From NCBI GenBank assembly GCA_022548915.1, contig JAKZES010000012.1, positions 1-64,000 of the forward strand: a stretch of DNA of 64,000 bases, read 5' to 3'. How positions within the stretch are numbered: position 1 is the first letter of the stretch; each line of letters opens with the position of its first letter. This DNA comes from Verrucomicrobiaceae bacterium E54 (GTDB lineage: Bacteria; Verrucomicrobiota; Verrucomicrobiia; Verrucomicrobiales; Akkermansiaceae). A model generated the notes under the pieces. It was given only the letters and a program-made list of their open reading frames with translations, was not told the DNA's origin and ran no database searches. The translations under genes and the position numbers were made by a program. Shown here one piece after another: positions 34,134 to 43,249 of this stretch.

Positions 34134-36959
34134 ATGAGACCATTTACCAAGAGCTGTTCCTTCAAACTCCTGATCGCCGCTGTGCTCGTCATCCCGGCGA
34201 CGCAGGCCGAAACCGTCCTTTACCGCTCGGGTGGCGGCAAGTGGGACGCGACAACGAAATCCTGGAGCCCCGTTTCCGGTGGCCCGTATGACGCGGCGTG
34301 GGTTGACGGCGGCAAGGCTGTCTTCGAGGGCACACCGGGCACGGTGACGCTGGGCGGCGACGTGAGTCTCAAGGCGCTCGAGTTCACCGCGGCCAGCTCC
34401 GGATTCCGGATCGAGGGACACACCCTGAAGTTCGGGCCCGGCGGCACGATCACGAATGCGGTTCCGAACGTGGACCACACCATCACCTCGGCGATCACCG
34501 GCAAGCCGGCCGTGCGGATCGCCGACAACTCCGGCGGAATCTATCTCGGCCTCACCTTTGCGCCCACCGAAGGCAGCATGGCGCTCGGCGGCGTGATGCT
34601 GCCCTATGAAAGCGGCAAGGGCGACAAAGGCGGGATCACCTTCGCGGGCTCCACCACCGGCAACACCATCGGCGAGGTCGATTTCGAGGGCGGCAACCGC
34701 TACGCCGATTTCCGCAAGGAGGGGCCGGGCACCTGGACGGTCGAGGGCGGCACGCGGATCGGCACCATCAAGCTCGCGGAAGGCACCCTCGCCCTGCACG
34801 GACCGGTCGAGTGCGTCTACTCGGGCTTCCAATTCACCGGAGGCACGCTGGCCGGCACCGGTCCGATCAAGAACGATCTTGTGGTGCCCGCCGGTGGAAA
34901 GCTCGCTCCGGGAGCGCCGACCGGTCCGCTCGGCATCGTGGGAACGCTTGACCTTTCCGCGCTGGCCGCGGGCGAAGGCACGATCGAACTCCAGCTCGAC
35001 GCCGCGGGCCGGCCGAGCGACCGGATCGAGGTCACCGGCACGGTCGACATCGGCGATGGGGCGCTCGGTTTCAGCGATTTCACCTTCACCGATCTGGGTG
35101 GCGTCGAGGCGGGAGCCTACGTGCTCGTCAGCGCCACCGGGGGCATCACCGGCACCCTTGATCCCGACGACCGCCTCGGCACCATCGGCGGCCTGAACGG
35201 CGCCTTGCAGATCAACGGCAAGCGCCTCGAATGGGCCACCGACGCCGACGGCGACGGGATTCCCGATCCCTTCGAGCTGGCGCACACCCGCCCGGCCTCC
35301 GCGACCGCGCTCAAGCCCGGCGACGACCCGGATGACGACGGTCTCGACAACCTCGGCGAGTATCTCCACGGCACCGATCCCAACAACCCGGACAGCGACG
35401 GCGACCAACTCGAAGATGGCGCGGAAGTTGCGGGTGCCGGGGGGCGTCCGGCGACCGATCCGACCCTGGCCGACACCGACGCCGATGGCTTGAGCGACCG
35501 GGCGGAAACGCACACCGGCAAGTGGATCGATTCCTCCAACACCGGGACCAACCCCGCCGTAGTCGACAGCGATGGCGACGGCCTTTCCGATACGGTGGAA
35601 ACGAACACCGGGAAGTTCGTCGACGCCACCAACACCGGCACTGACCCGAACCTGTCTAACAGTGATGGGGACCGGGCGGGCGACTGGTATGAGGTGGCGG
35701 CTTCGTTCACCGACCCGACCGACCCGCAGGACCAGCCCGGCATCCCGCTGCCGCTGCCCGATCCCGACCCCGCGGACCAGGGTGCCACCGGCAAGCCGGT
35801 GAAGGTTTACATCCTCTCCGGGCAGTCGAACATGGTCGGCTTCGGGCGAGTTTACGGCGAGGGCCCGGGGACGCTGGAAACCGTGACCAAGGTCCAGAAC
35901 CGCTTTCCGAACATGCTCGACGAAGCGTCCGGAGGCTGGACGGTGCGCAACGATGTCTTTTACCGCGGCGTGGTCTCCGACATCGGTGCCGGACCGCTCA
36001 AGCCTGACGTGGCGGGCGACAGCTTCGGGCCCGAACTCGGGTTTGGCCATGTGATGGGATACCACCACGACGCGCCGGTCCTCCTTATCAAGAGCTGCAT
36101 CGGCAACCGCAGCCTGAGCTGGGATTTCCTGCCCCCCGGCAGCGGGTCTTTCGACCGCACCGAGGACGGCGAAACCTTCACCTATGCCGGCTACGGCCAG
36201 TCGCCCAACCGCTGGCCGGCGGACGGGGGGGCGAGTCCCTTCGTGTGGTATGCCGGGAAGCAATACGACGACTGCTTTCTCGACGGGGCCGATATGGGTG
36301 CGCCCGCTTGGGCGGCCGACCTTTCCTACCCGAAAGGCTCGCAGGTCCGCCATGGCGGCGTGGTTTACCTCGCCACGGCGGAGCATCGATCCAGCAAGAC
36401 CAACGAACCCGGGTCCGGCGCGGACTGGAAGAAGAACTGGGAGGTTTACTCGGTCTTCAACGTCACCGACATCCTAGACCACTTCGCCACTGAGTATCCG
36501 CAGTGGGCGGACCAGGGGTTCGAGATCGCCGGCTTCGTCTGGTGGCAGGGTCACAAGGACGGCGGCGAGCAGGGTTCCGGCGAGGCCGGTGCCGCGGCGT
36601 TGCGATACGAGCAGAACCTCGTCAACCTGATCGAAAGCCTGCGCAACTACTATGAGGACCGTTATCCCGGGAACACCGTCAAGGATGCGCCCTTCACGGT
36701 GGCCACGGTCGGCTTCGGCGGCGGTGGCTGGGACCCGGGCAGCAGCGCCGACGTCATTTTCAAGGCGCAGCTAGCGGTGAGCGATCCCGAGCGCCATCCG
36801 GACCTCGCGGGCACGGTGGGCTCGGTCGATACCACTGGCTACTGGCGCGATGAGTCCGTGTCACCGAAGGGCCAGGGCTTCCACTACAATCACAACGCCG
36901 AGACCTACCTGCTCACCGGTGACGCCCTCGGCCGGGCGATGATCGAACTCGAGAAGTAG
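34134..36959 (+). CDS. Large secreted SASA esterase with passenger-like repeats, calcium-type repeats and inserted CBM
   Basis: A 941-residue exported protein. Start 34134 gives a signal peptide ending near TQAETV. Residues about 25-360 are autotransporter-passenger-like beta repeats (GPGTWTVEGGT, LAEGTLALHG, FTGGTLAGTGPI). Residues about 370-540 hold several aspartate-rich calcium-binding repeats (DADGDGIPDPFE, DSDGDQLEDGAE, DTDADGLSDRAE, DSDGDGLSDTVE). From about 550 a SASA esterase domain starts with VYILSGQSNMVGFG and includes LLIKSCIGNRSLSWDFLPPG and FVWWQGHKDGG. About residues 724-768 are a CBM5/12-like insert (DLSYPKGSQVRHGGVVYLA ... SGADWKKNW). It probably deacetylates a polysaccharide while bound to it or to the cell surface. 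The esterase resembles 20112-21161. Confidence 0.85.
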   Translation: MRPFTKSCSFKLLIAAVLVIPATQAETVLYRSGGGKWDATTKSWSPVSGGPYDAAWVDGGKAVFEGTPGTVTLGGDVSLKALEFTAASSGFRIEGHTLKFGPGGTITNAVPNVDHTITSAITGKPAVRIADNSGGIYLGLTFAPTEGSMALGGVMLPYESGKGDKGGITFAGSTTGNTIGEVDFEGGNRYADFRKEGPGTWTVEGGTRIGTIKLAEGTLALHGPVECVYSGFQFTGGTLAGTGPIKNDLVVPAGGKLAPGAPTGPLGIVGTLDLSALAAGEGTIELQLDAAGRPSDRIEVTGTVDIGDGALGFSDFTFTDLGGVEAGAYVLVSATGGITGTLDPDDRLGTIGGLNGALQINGKRLEWATDADGDGIPDPFELAHTRPASATALKPGDDPDDDGLDNLGEYLHGTDPNNPDSDGDQLEDGAEVAGAGGRPATDPTLADTDADGLSDRAETHTGKWIDSSNTGTNPAVVDSDGDGLSDTVETNTGKFVDATNTGTDPNLSNSDGDRAGDWYEVAASFTDPTDPQDQPGIPLPLPDPDPADQGATGKPVKVYILSGQSNMVGFGRVYGEGPGTLETVTKVQNRFPNMLDEASGGWTVRNDVFYRGVVSDIGAGPLKPDVAGDSFGPELGFGHVMGYHHDAPVLLIKSCIGNRSLSWDFLPPGSGSFDRTEDGETFTYAGYGQSPNRWPADGGASPFVWYAGKQYDDCFLDGADMGAPAWAADLSYPKGSQVRHGGVVYLATAEHRSSKTNEPGSGADWKKNWEVYSVFNVTDILDHFATEYPQWADQGFEIAGFVWWQGHKDGGEQGSGEAGAAALRYEQNLVNLIESLRNYYEDRYPGNTVKDAPFTVATVGFGGGGWDPGSSADVIFKAQLAVSDPERHPDLAGTVGSVDTTGYWRDESVSPKGQGFHYNHNAETYLLTGDALGRAMIELEK

Positions 36960-37044
36960 GTTATCCAGGAATGCAGATTCGCCCCCCTGGCGCACCATCA
37001 TGAAAGCAACCACGGACAAGAATCCCCACTCAACTCCCAGAACC

Positions 37045-38175
37045 ATGAACTTCCGCCACCTCCGCATCGCCGCCGCCCTTGCCATCGCCTGCCACGTCTG
37101 CCCCGACACCGTCCGGGCGGCCAAGCCTGCGGTGCCTGACAGCATCAAGTCCTACTGCCTGGACTTCAACTGGGGTGGCAGGCGCCAGTTCGCTGCTCCC
37201 GGATCGTGGAGCCAGGCGGATCCCGCGCAGCATGTCGCCTGGTACAAGGCCATCGGCGCCAATGTCATCCAGACCTTCGCGGTGTCCTGCAACGGATACG
37301 CCTGGTACAAGAACGGCTTCGTGCCGGAACAACCGGGACTGAAGCACGACTTCCTGCCCGAGATGGTCCGTCTCGGTCATCAGGAAGGCATGCTCGTGTT
37401 CGGATACTTCTGCATTTCCGCCAACCCGAAGTGGGCCGCGGACCACCCCGAGCTCAGCTACGGCGCGCCCGCCGACTATCACATCCCCTACACCGACGAG
37501 TATCTCGACTACCTTTCCAAGTCGATCACCGACGCCGTCAGCAAGACCGGGATCGATGGCTTCATGATCGACTGGCTGTGGCAGCCGAAGCGGCTCTCCA
37601 CCGGGGGCAAGTGGCTCGATTGCGAAAAGAAACTCTACCAGCAGTTGATGGGTGAGCCATTTCCCGGCGAGGGGAAACTCACGAAGGAGCAGGACCTCGC
37701 CTACAGCCGCAAGGCCATCGACCGTTGCTGGAAAGCCATTCGCAAGGCCGCCAAGGAGGCGAACCCGGACTGCATCATCTGGGTGACGAGCAACCACATG
37801 GACCATCCGCATGTCATCAACTCCGACATGTACAGGGAGGCCGACTGGCTGATGAACGAGTCCGGCGACATGAAACGCATCCAGGGAGCGAAGAACATGG
37901 TCGGCGAACACACCCGGCTCATCACCTGCCTGGCGCTCTGGAACCGCATGGACGCCACCAAGGTGGTTCCCGAGGCCCAGGCGGCGGGTGTCGGGCTCTA
38001 CGGCTTCACCAAGCCTCGCAAGCATGGCAGCGGCCTGGTTCCGCTGGAGCCCATCCTCAGCCGTCCGGTCCGTGAACTGAGGGGCGACGACCGCAACATC
38101 GCCACCCTCGCGCGGGCTTACCATGGGCTTCCGCTGGACGCGGCATGGACCGCGGAGGAGGGCTTCATCAAGTGA
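37045..38175 (+). CDS. Secreted TIM-barrel protein, putative glycoside hydrolase
   Basis: A 376-residue protein. Start 37045 gives a signal peptide (FRHLRIAAALAIACHV, cut near VRAAKP). The pattern WYKAIGANVIQTFAVS, EGMLVFGYFCIS, GIDGFMIDWLW and CIIWVTSNH is that of a beta/alpha barrel with acidic residues at strand ends (D in FMIDWLW, E in LMNESGD). It is reminiscent of GH29-like or glycosyl-hydrolase-like barrels, but I cannot assign a family. It lies in line with esterases and sulfatase, 20 bp before the sulfatase start. Confidence 0.65.
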   Translation: MNFRHLRIAAALAIACHVCPDTVRAAKPAVPDSIKSYCLDFNWGGRRQFAAPGSWSQADPAQHVAWYKAIGANVIQTFAVSCNGYAWYKNGFVPEQPGLKHDFLPEMVRLGHQEGMLVFGYFCISANPKWAADHPELSYGAPADYHIPYTDEYLDYLSKSITDAVSKTGIDGFMIDWLWQPKRLSTGGKWLDCEKKLYQQLMGEPFPGEGKLTKEQDLAYSRKAIDRCWKAIRKAAKEANPDCIIWVTSNHMDHPHVINSDMYREADWLMNESGDMKRIQGAKNMVGEHTRLITCLALWNRMDATKVVPEAQAAGVGLYGFTKPRKHGSGLVPLEPILSRPVRELRGDDRNIATLARAYHGLPLDAAWTAEEGFIK

Positions 38176-38195
38176 GAAAACCTTCAGTGAAAGAC

Positions 38196-39680
38196 ATGAA
38201 GCACTACCGTCACTCCCTGTTCCCTTCGACGTCCCGTCCGCGTGGAACCATGGTCTTCAGGCTCGCGGATTCGCTCCGCACCGCCTGGTGCCGTCTTGCG
38301 GCCATCGGCCGGCTCCTGTCCGCCGTGACGACGCTCCCGCTCATCGCGCACGCCGAGGTGGCAAGGCCGAACTTCATCTTCGTGATCGCCGACGACCACC
38401 GCTGGGACGCGATGGGGGTCGTCCAGCGCGAGCAGGGCGACAAGGCGCGCTTCCCTTGGTTCGAGTCGCCGGCGATGGACCGCCTCGCGGCCGAAGGCGT
38501 GCGTTTCCGCCAGGCCTTCGTCGTGCACTCGATCTGCTCGCCCGGCCGCGCGGCCTTCCTCACCGGCCTCTACAACCATGTCAACGGCATCACCAACAAC
38601 CACACGCCCTTCCCCGAGGACTCGGTGACTCATGCCACGCTGCTGCGCGACGCCGGCTACCGCACCGCCTACTTCGGCAAGTGGCACATGGGCAACCAGA
38701 AGGGTCGCCCCGGGTTCCAGCACTCGGCCAGCTTCATCAACCAGGGCATCTATCAGGACTGCCCGTTCCAGATCAACGGCGAGATGGTGCAGACCAAGGG
38801 CTGGGTCGATGACGTCAGCACCGACTTCGCCATCGAATGGCTCAAGCAGAACCGGGATGCCGCCAAGCCGTTCTCGATGGTGCTCGGCTTCAAGAGCCCG
38901 CACAACCGCCGCGGCGGGGCCAACCTGCCCGAGCGCCTGCGCGAACTTTACGCCGGCGAAACCAGCCGTCCCGTGCCGAATCTCAAGGTCCCGGCGATCT
39001 ATCACAAACCGGACCCGGAAACCGGCGAATACCCGCGCGGCCTCGCCGACAACGCCGTCCACCTCGACTACCTGCGGCATATCAAGGGCATCGACGAGAA
39101 CCTCGGCCGCCTGCTCGACACGCTCGACGAACTCAAGATCGCCGACGACACCGTGGTCGTCTACACCAGCGACAACGGCTATTTCCTCGGCGAACACGGC
39201 TGCGGCGACAAGCGCGCGCTCTACGAGGAATCCTTGCTCATCCCGTTCCTCGTCCGCTATCCGCGCGAGTTCCCGAAGGGGCTCGTCGTCGATGAAATGG
39301 TCCTCAACATCGACCTCGCGCCGACCTGGCTCGACCTCGCCGGACTGCCGGCCCGGCCGGAAATGCACGGTGTCAGCTGGAAGCCGCTCGCCGCGGGCAA
39401 CAAGCCGGCCGACTGGCGCCAGTCCTTCCTCGCCTACTACTACAAGGACCTCGGCGACACCCCGACCTGCGTCGGCGTGCGCACCACCACCGCCAAGCTC
39501 GTCCATTACCACGGCAAGCCCGAGTTCACCGAGGCCTTCGATCTGGCGAAGGACCCCTACGAGACCCGCAACCTCGCCAAGGATGCAGCGTTCACCAAGC
39601 CGCTGCGGGCCGAACTCAACCGCCTCGCGGCGGAATACGAATATCAACTGCCGCCCGAAGCCGTCGTGACCGGGCCCTGA
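38196..39680 (+). CDS. Secreted sulfatase (CSPGR variant)
   Basis: A 494-residue sulfatase. Start 38196 leads to a hydrophobic segment ending near IAHAEVARP; a later ATG (38250) would give a shorter signal. FIFVIADDHRWDAMG (61-75) supplies the metal aspartates. The active-site motif is CSPGR (C114 as formylglycine precursor) followed by AAFLTG; glycine in place of serine or alanine is allowed by the CxPxR rule. YFGKWHMG and YTSDNGYFLGEHG follow. It is close to choline-sulfatase/heparan-type S1 enzymes. It acts within the cluster on a sulfated glycan, probably together with the deacetylases and glycosidases around it. Confidence 0.92.
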   Translation: MKHYRHSLFPSTSRPRGTMVFRLADSLRTAWCRLAAIGRLLSAVTTLPLIAHAEVARPNFIFVIADDHRWDAMGVVQREQGDKARFPWFESPAMDRLAAEGVRFRQAFVVHSICSPGRAAFLTGLYNHVNGITNNHTPFPEDSVTHATLLRDAGYRTAYFGKWHMGNQKGRPGFQHSASFINQGIYQDCPFQINGEMVQTKGWVDDVSTDFAIEWLKQNRDAAKPFSMVLGFKSPHNRRGGANLPERLRELYAGETSRPVPNLKVPAIYHKPDPETGEYPRGLADNAVHLDYLRHIKGIDENLGRLLDTLDELKIADDTVVVYTSDNGYFLGEHGCGDKRALYEESLLIPFLVRYPREFPKGLVVDEMVLNIDLAPTWLDLAGLPARPEMHGVSWKPLAAGNKPADWRQSFLAYYYKDLGDTPTCVGVRTTTAKLVHYHGKPEFTEAFDLAKDPYETRNLAKDAAFTKPLRAELNRLAAEYEYQLPPEAVVTGP

Positions 39681-39703
39681 GAGCACTCCACTCATCGAGC
39701 ATT

Positions 39704-40774
39704 ATGAAATCCCTGGTGCTCATCCTGGCCGCCGGCGTCCTGCATGCCGCCGAGCTGCCGGAGATCGATGCGGCGACACTCGCGAAGTGGTCGGCACCCT
39801 ACCGCGGCTGGCATTACCACCCGGATCATGTCATTCCCGCCAAGCCCGGAATCGAGGGCTACGGGGATGTCAGGATGACCGATGTGCCCACCGTGTTCCA
39901 GCTCCCCGGTGATCCGAAATGGTATCTGTCGTTCATCGGTTTCGATGGCAGGGGCTACCAGTCGTTCGTGGCCGAAAGCGAGGATCTCGTGAACTGGACC
40001 AACCCGCGCCTCGCCATGGGCTACGGGCCGGAGGGCGAATTCGACCACGGCGGAGTCGTGCTCGGTGCCTACCTCTACGAGTCATACGATATCAGGGCCC
40101 CGCGCACGCTGAAGAGAAAGGACGGGAAATTCTGGTCGCTCTACGGCGCCTATCCGCGCCAGGGCGGCTACGAGCTGCGGCCGGGATACGAGGGCGTCGC
40201 TGTGAGCGACGACGGACTGAGCTGGCGGCGCGCCAAGGACGAGCCGATCCTGTCGATCCACCAGGATGACTGCGGCGAATGGGAGCAGGATTGCATCTAT
40301 CAGCCGTGGCTGGTCGAGCATGGCGGGCGCTACCACAACTTCTACAACGCCGCCAACGGCAAGATCGAGCAGCTCGGACTGGCGTTTTCGGACGACCTTC
40401 TTGAATGGCGGCGCCACCCGCAAAACCCGGTGATCCCCCACGGTCCCAAGGGCAGTTACAACCAACAATTCTCCGCCGACGCGAAGGTGTTCCGCGACGG
40501 CGACCACTGGACCGCCTTCTTCTTCGGGGTTGGCCGGGGCGGTGCGCACATCATGGCCGCCTTCTCGCGCGACCTGCTCCACTGGACCGTCGATCCGGAG
40601 CCGCTCTACAAGGCCGGCGGGAATCCGTCCGGGCTCGACAAGCAGTACGCCCACAAGATCTCCTTGGTCTGGGACCCGGCCAACGAGACCTACTACCTGT
40701 TCTACAACGCGGTCGGCAACGAGGGCCGCGGCATCGGCCTCATCACCAGCAAGCCGCTTGCCCAAGGCTCCTGA
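39704..40774 (+). CDS. Secreted five-bladed beta-propeller glycosidase (GH43/GH117/GH32-like)
   Basis: A 356-residue protein with a short signal peptide (VLILAAGVLHA). Repeated blade motifs of the type W-x-L-S-F-(I)G with YQSFVAESEDLVNWT, FWSLYGAYP, SDDGLSWRRA, HNFYNAANG, SDDLLEWRRHP and FSRDLLHWTVDP indicate a five-bladed propeller of the GH43/GH32/GH117/GH130 superfamily. Acidic residues near D in VRMTDVPTVF and E/D in CGEWEQDCIY may be catalytic. Exact family and sugar are undecided. It is 24 bp after the sulfatase, probably co-transcribed, and ends 35 bp from the convergent GH92 gene. Confidence 0.78.
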   Translation: MKSLVLILAAGVLHAAELPEIDAATLAKWSAPYRGWHYHPDHVIPAKPGIEGYGDVRMTDVPTVFQLPGDPKWYLSFIGFDGRGYQSFVAESEDLVNWTNPRLAMGYGPEGEFDHGGVVLGAYLYESYDIRAPRTLKRKDGKFWSLYGAYPRQGGYELRPGYEGVAVSDDGLSWRRAKDEPILSIHQDDCGEWEQDCIYQPWLVEHGGRYHNFYNAANGKIEQLGLAFSDDLLEWRRHPQNPVIPHGPKGSYNQQFSADAKVFRDGDHWTAFFFGVGRGGAHIMAAFSRDLLHWTVDPEPLYKAGGNPSGLDKQYAHKISLVWDPANETYYLFYNAVGNEGRGIGLITSKPLAQGS

Positions 40775-40808
40775 CTTTTGTGAAGGAAGCAGGTGGGTGA
40801 GCGGGAGA

Positions 40809-43181
40809 TCATTTTTCCGTGCCGTGACGGGGTGGGGGTGGGACGCCGGCGGTGCCGGTGCCCCAGGCCTTGTTGGGTTGGGCACCCATGGTCAACACAA
40901 GATGTCCGCCGGCCAGCGCCTCGCTGGCGTAGAACCATGGTTGGTCGAGCGGTTTGCCGTTCAGGGTGGCGGATTGGATGTAGATGTTCTTCGGAGAATT
41001 GTTGCGGGCCTCGACGACGAACCGCCCGCCTGGATGGTAGGCGGGATCCAGCCGGATCACCGCGCGGTCGAAGAGCGGTGAGCCGATTTCGTAGATGGGA
41101 TCGACGCGGCACCCGCCGTCGGTTTGGAACAGGCCCAGCGCACTCATGGCGAACCAGGCTCCGCCCTGACCCTGATCCTCATCGCCGGGCCAGCCGTCGT
41201 GCGGAGTGTCGCCGTAATAGCGGTCCATGATCGAGCGCGTCCACTTCTGGGTGAGCCAGGGCTCCCCGGCGTGGTTGAACAGGTAGGCGACCTGCATGCT
41301 CGGCTGGTTGCCGTGGTTGATCGGCACCGTGGACATGCGGTCATTCGGGGCGTTGAAGTCGTGCCGGGAGGATGTTTCGAGGCCCTCGTTGAGTCGTTCC
41401 ACGAAACGCTCGCGGCCCATGAGTTCGATGAGTGCGGGCAGGTTCTGCGGCACGAACCAGGTGTATTGCCAGGGGTTGCCCTCGACCCAGCCGCCCTCCC
41501 TGCCGTAGGGATTAAAGTCCTTCTGCCAGCTCCCGTCCGGGTGACGTGCCCGCATGAAGCCGGTTTCCTTGTCGAAAAGGTTCCGCCAGTTTTCCGCACG
41601 TTTGGAGAACTGTTCGTATTCCCGTTCGCGGCCCACTGCGAGGGCCATCTGCGCGACGCACCAATCGTCGTAGGCATACTCCAGGGTATTGGACGCGAAG
41701 CCCTTGCCGATGGGGACGTAGCCGTGCTCGAGGTAGGGTTGCAAATCCCTGTTGCCGACATGTCCGCCGGCCGGGTGGTTGCGCGCCGGTGTCGTCTGGC
41801 TATGCAGCATCGCCTCGAAGGCCTTCTCCACATCGTATCCACGGATGCCGTGCTGGTAAGCCGCCACGATGAGCGGAATCGCGTGGGAGGCCTCCATGAT
41901 GGATGAATACTCGATGCCGGTCGGCCCCTTCGGCAGCCAGCCGCCCTTGTCGTGGATTTCGAGCAACGAGCGGACCCATTTTTCCGAGACGTCCGGCGTG
42001 ACGAGGTTCCACAGCGGGTTGAGGTTCCAGAAGGTGTTCCAGAGGGCATCGCTGCCATACACCGGGGAGTCGGGATCGGGAAGCTGTTGCACCCGCTCAT
42101 ACATGTCCGTGTATTTCCCGTTCACGTCCGACCAGATGGTCCGGGCGCAATACGCCCGGTAGAGGTTGGTGTAGAATTTCAGGCGGTCGCTCTCCCGGCC
42201 GCCCTCGACCGTGACCCGTCCGAGCAGGTCGTTCCAGGTCTTGCGGGCGGCCTTGCGGCAGGCGTCGAAATCCCATCCGTAGGGTTTCATCTCCGTATCG
42301 AGGTTCAGCCGGGCCTGCTCGATGCTCACCAGCGAGATGCCGGTTTGCAGCAGGATATGCTCGCCCCGCGCCGTCCTGAAGTTGAGGCAGACGCCGTTGT
42401 CTCCCCGGCCGTTCAGCGCCTTGACATCCCGTGACACCGCATCGCGCTGCCAACGGTCCATGCTGTCGAAGGCCCTGTTGGTGCGCGCCACGAAATGCAA
42501 CGTGTAATCCTGGTAATGAACGGCCTTGTAGTGGAGGCCGGCAGACATCTCGACGGAGCCGGCGATTTCCGTGTCGCTGACTTTTTCCACCACGGCCTTG
42601 GTGACCTGCGTGCCGTATTCGGTGGGGATCCACAGATCGAACAGGATGCGTGCCTCCCGGGATTCGGGGAAGGTGTAGCGCTGGAAACCCGCGCGGGTGG
42701 TGCAGGTCAGCTCGGCGCGGATGCCGTGGTCGTCGAGGGTGACGGCGTAGTAGCCAGGCTCGGCGGTTTCCGTCTCGTGCCGGAACCGGCTCCGGTAGCC
42801 GGCGTCGGGATCGTCCTCCGGCCCCGGCTGTGTTTGCAGCGGGCCGGTGGCCGGCATGGTGAGCAGCCCGCCCATCGTCCACGAGTGGACGTGGCTGAAG
42901 CCCATGATGTTGTCGATGGTGTATTCGTAGCCCGCCTTCCAGTGCCGCCGGGCCGGGTCGTCGCCCTGGTTGTCCGGGCTGAGTTTCACCATCCCGAAGG
43001 GCATCGAGGGCCCCGGATACAACATCCACCGCGACGAGGAGGTTCCAATCAGGCAGTCCACCCAATCGACCGGCTCACGCGGCAGGGCCGGTGGCGCATC
43101 GGCGAACTTCGCCGCATCCTCCGCGGCGCTACCCGCAGCGATTGCTAGCATTTGGCAGAGGGCCAGGACGAGGTGTTTCAA
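40809..43181 (-). CDS. GH92 family exo-alpha-mannosidase
   Basis: A 790-residue secreted enzyme that removes alpha-linked mannose with a calcium-dependent mechanism. The start is TTG (43181), giving KHLVLALCQMLAIAAGSAAE as signal peptide. DWVDCLIGTSSSRW opens the N-terminal beta domain; FSHVHSWTMGG, the (alpha/alpha)6 barrel with NPWQYTWFVPQNLPALIELM, and WPGDEDQGQGGAWFAMSALGLF (acid/base glutamate region) follow. The last signature region differs slightly from the usual GNDDxGQMSAW. It follows the GH95-like gene on the same strand, 68 bp on. Confidence 0.9.
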   Translation of the reverse strand: MKHLVLALCQMLAIAAGSAAEDAAKFADAPPALPREPVDWVDCLIGTSSSRWMLYPGPSMPFGMVKLSPDNQGDDPARRHWKAGYEYTIDNIMGFSHVHSWTMGGLLTMPATGPLQTQPGPEDDPDAGYRSRFRHETETAEPGYYAVTLDDHGIRAELTCTTRAGFQRYTFPESREARILFDLWIPTEYGTQVTKAVVEKVSDTEIAGSVEMSAGLHYKAVHYQDYTLHFVARTNRAFDSMDRWQRDAVSRDVKALNGRGDNGVCLNFRTARGEHILLQTGISLVSIEQARLNLDTEMKPYGWDFDACRKAARKTWNDLLGRVTVEGGRESDRLKFYTNLYRAYCARTIWSDVNGKYTDMYERVQQLPDPDSPVYGSDALWNTFWNLNPLWNLVTPDVSEKWVRSLLEIHDKGGWLPKGPTGIEYSSIMEASHAIPLIVAAYQHGIRGYDVEKAFEAMLHSQTTPARNHPAGGHVGNRDLQPYLEHGYVPIGKGFASNTLEYAYDDWCVAQMALAVGREREYEQFSKRAENWRNLFDKETGFMRARHPDGSWQKDFNPYGREGGWVEGNPWQYTWFVPQNLPALIELMGRERFVERLNEGLETSSRHDFNAPNDRMSTVPINHGNQPSMQVAYLFNHAGEPWLTQKWTRSIMDRYYGDTPHDGWPGDEDQGQGGAWFAMSALGLFQTDGGCRVDPIYEIGSPLFDRAVIRLDPAYHPGGRFVVEARNNSPKNIYIQSATLNGKPLDQPWFYASEALAGGHLVLTMGAQPNKAWGTGTAGVPPPPRHGTEK

Positions 43182-43249
43182 CGGATTGGAGCTTTTTTGG
43201 GCGGCAAGTCAGCACGTCCCGCGTGGCAAGTCGGATGATGGATTCCAGT

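Noticed and set aside
35240-35720. Aspartate-rich repeats as a tandem DNA repeat
   Set aside because: The repetition is at protein level (calcium-binding repeats); the DNA copies are too diverged to count as a DNA repeat.
34116-36386. A 756-codon minus-strand frame opposite the large SASA esterase
   Set aside because: Mirror frame produced by codon composition; the plus strand has signal peptide, calcium repeats and the esterase motif.
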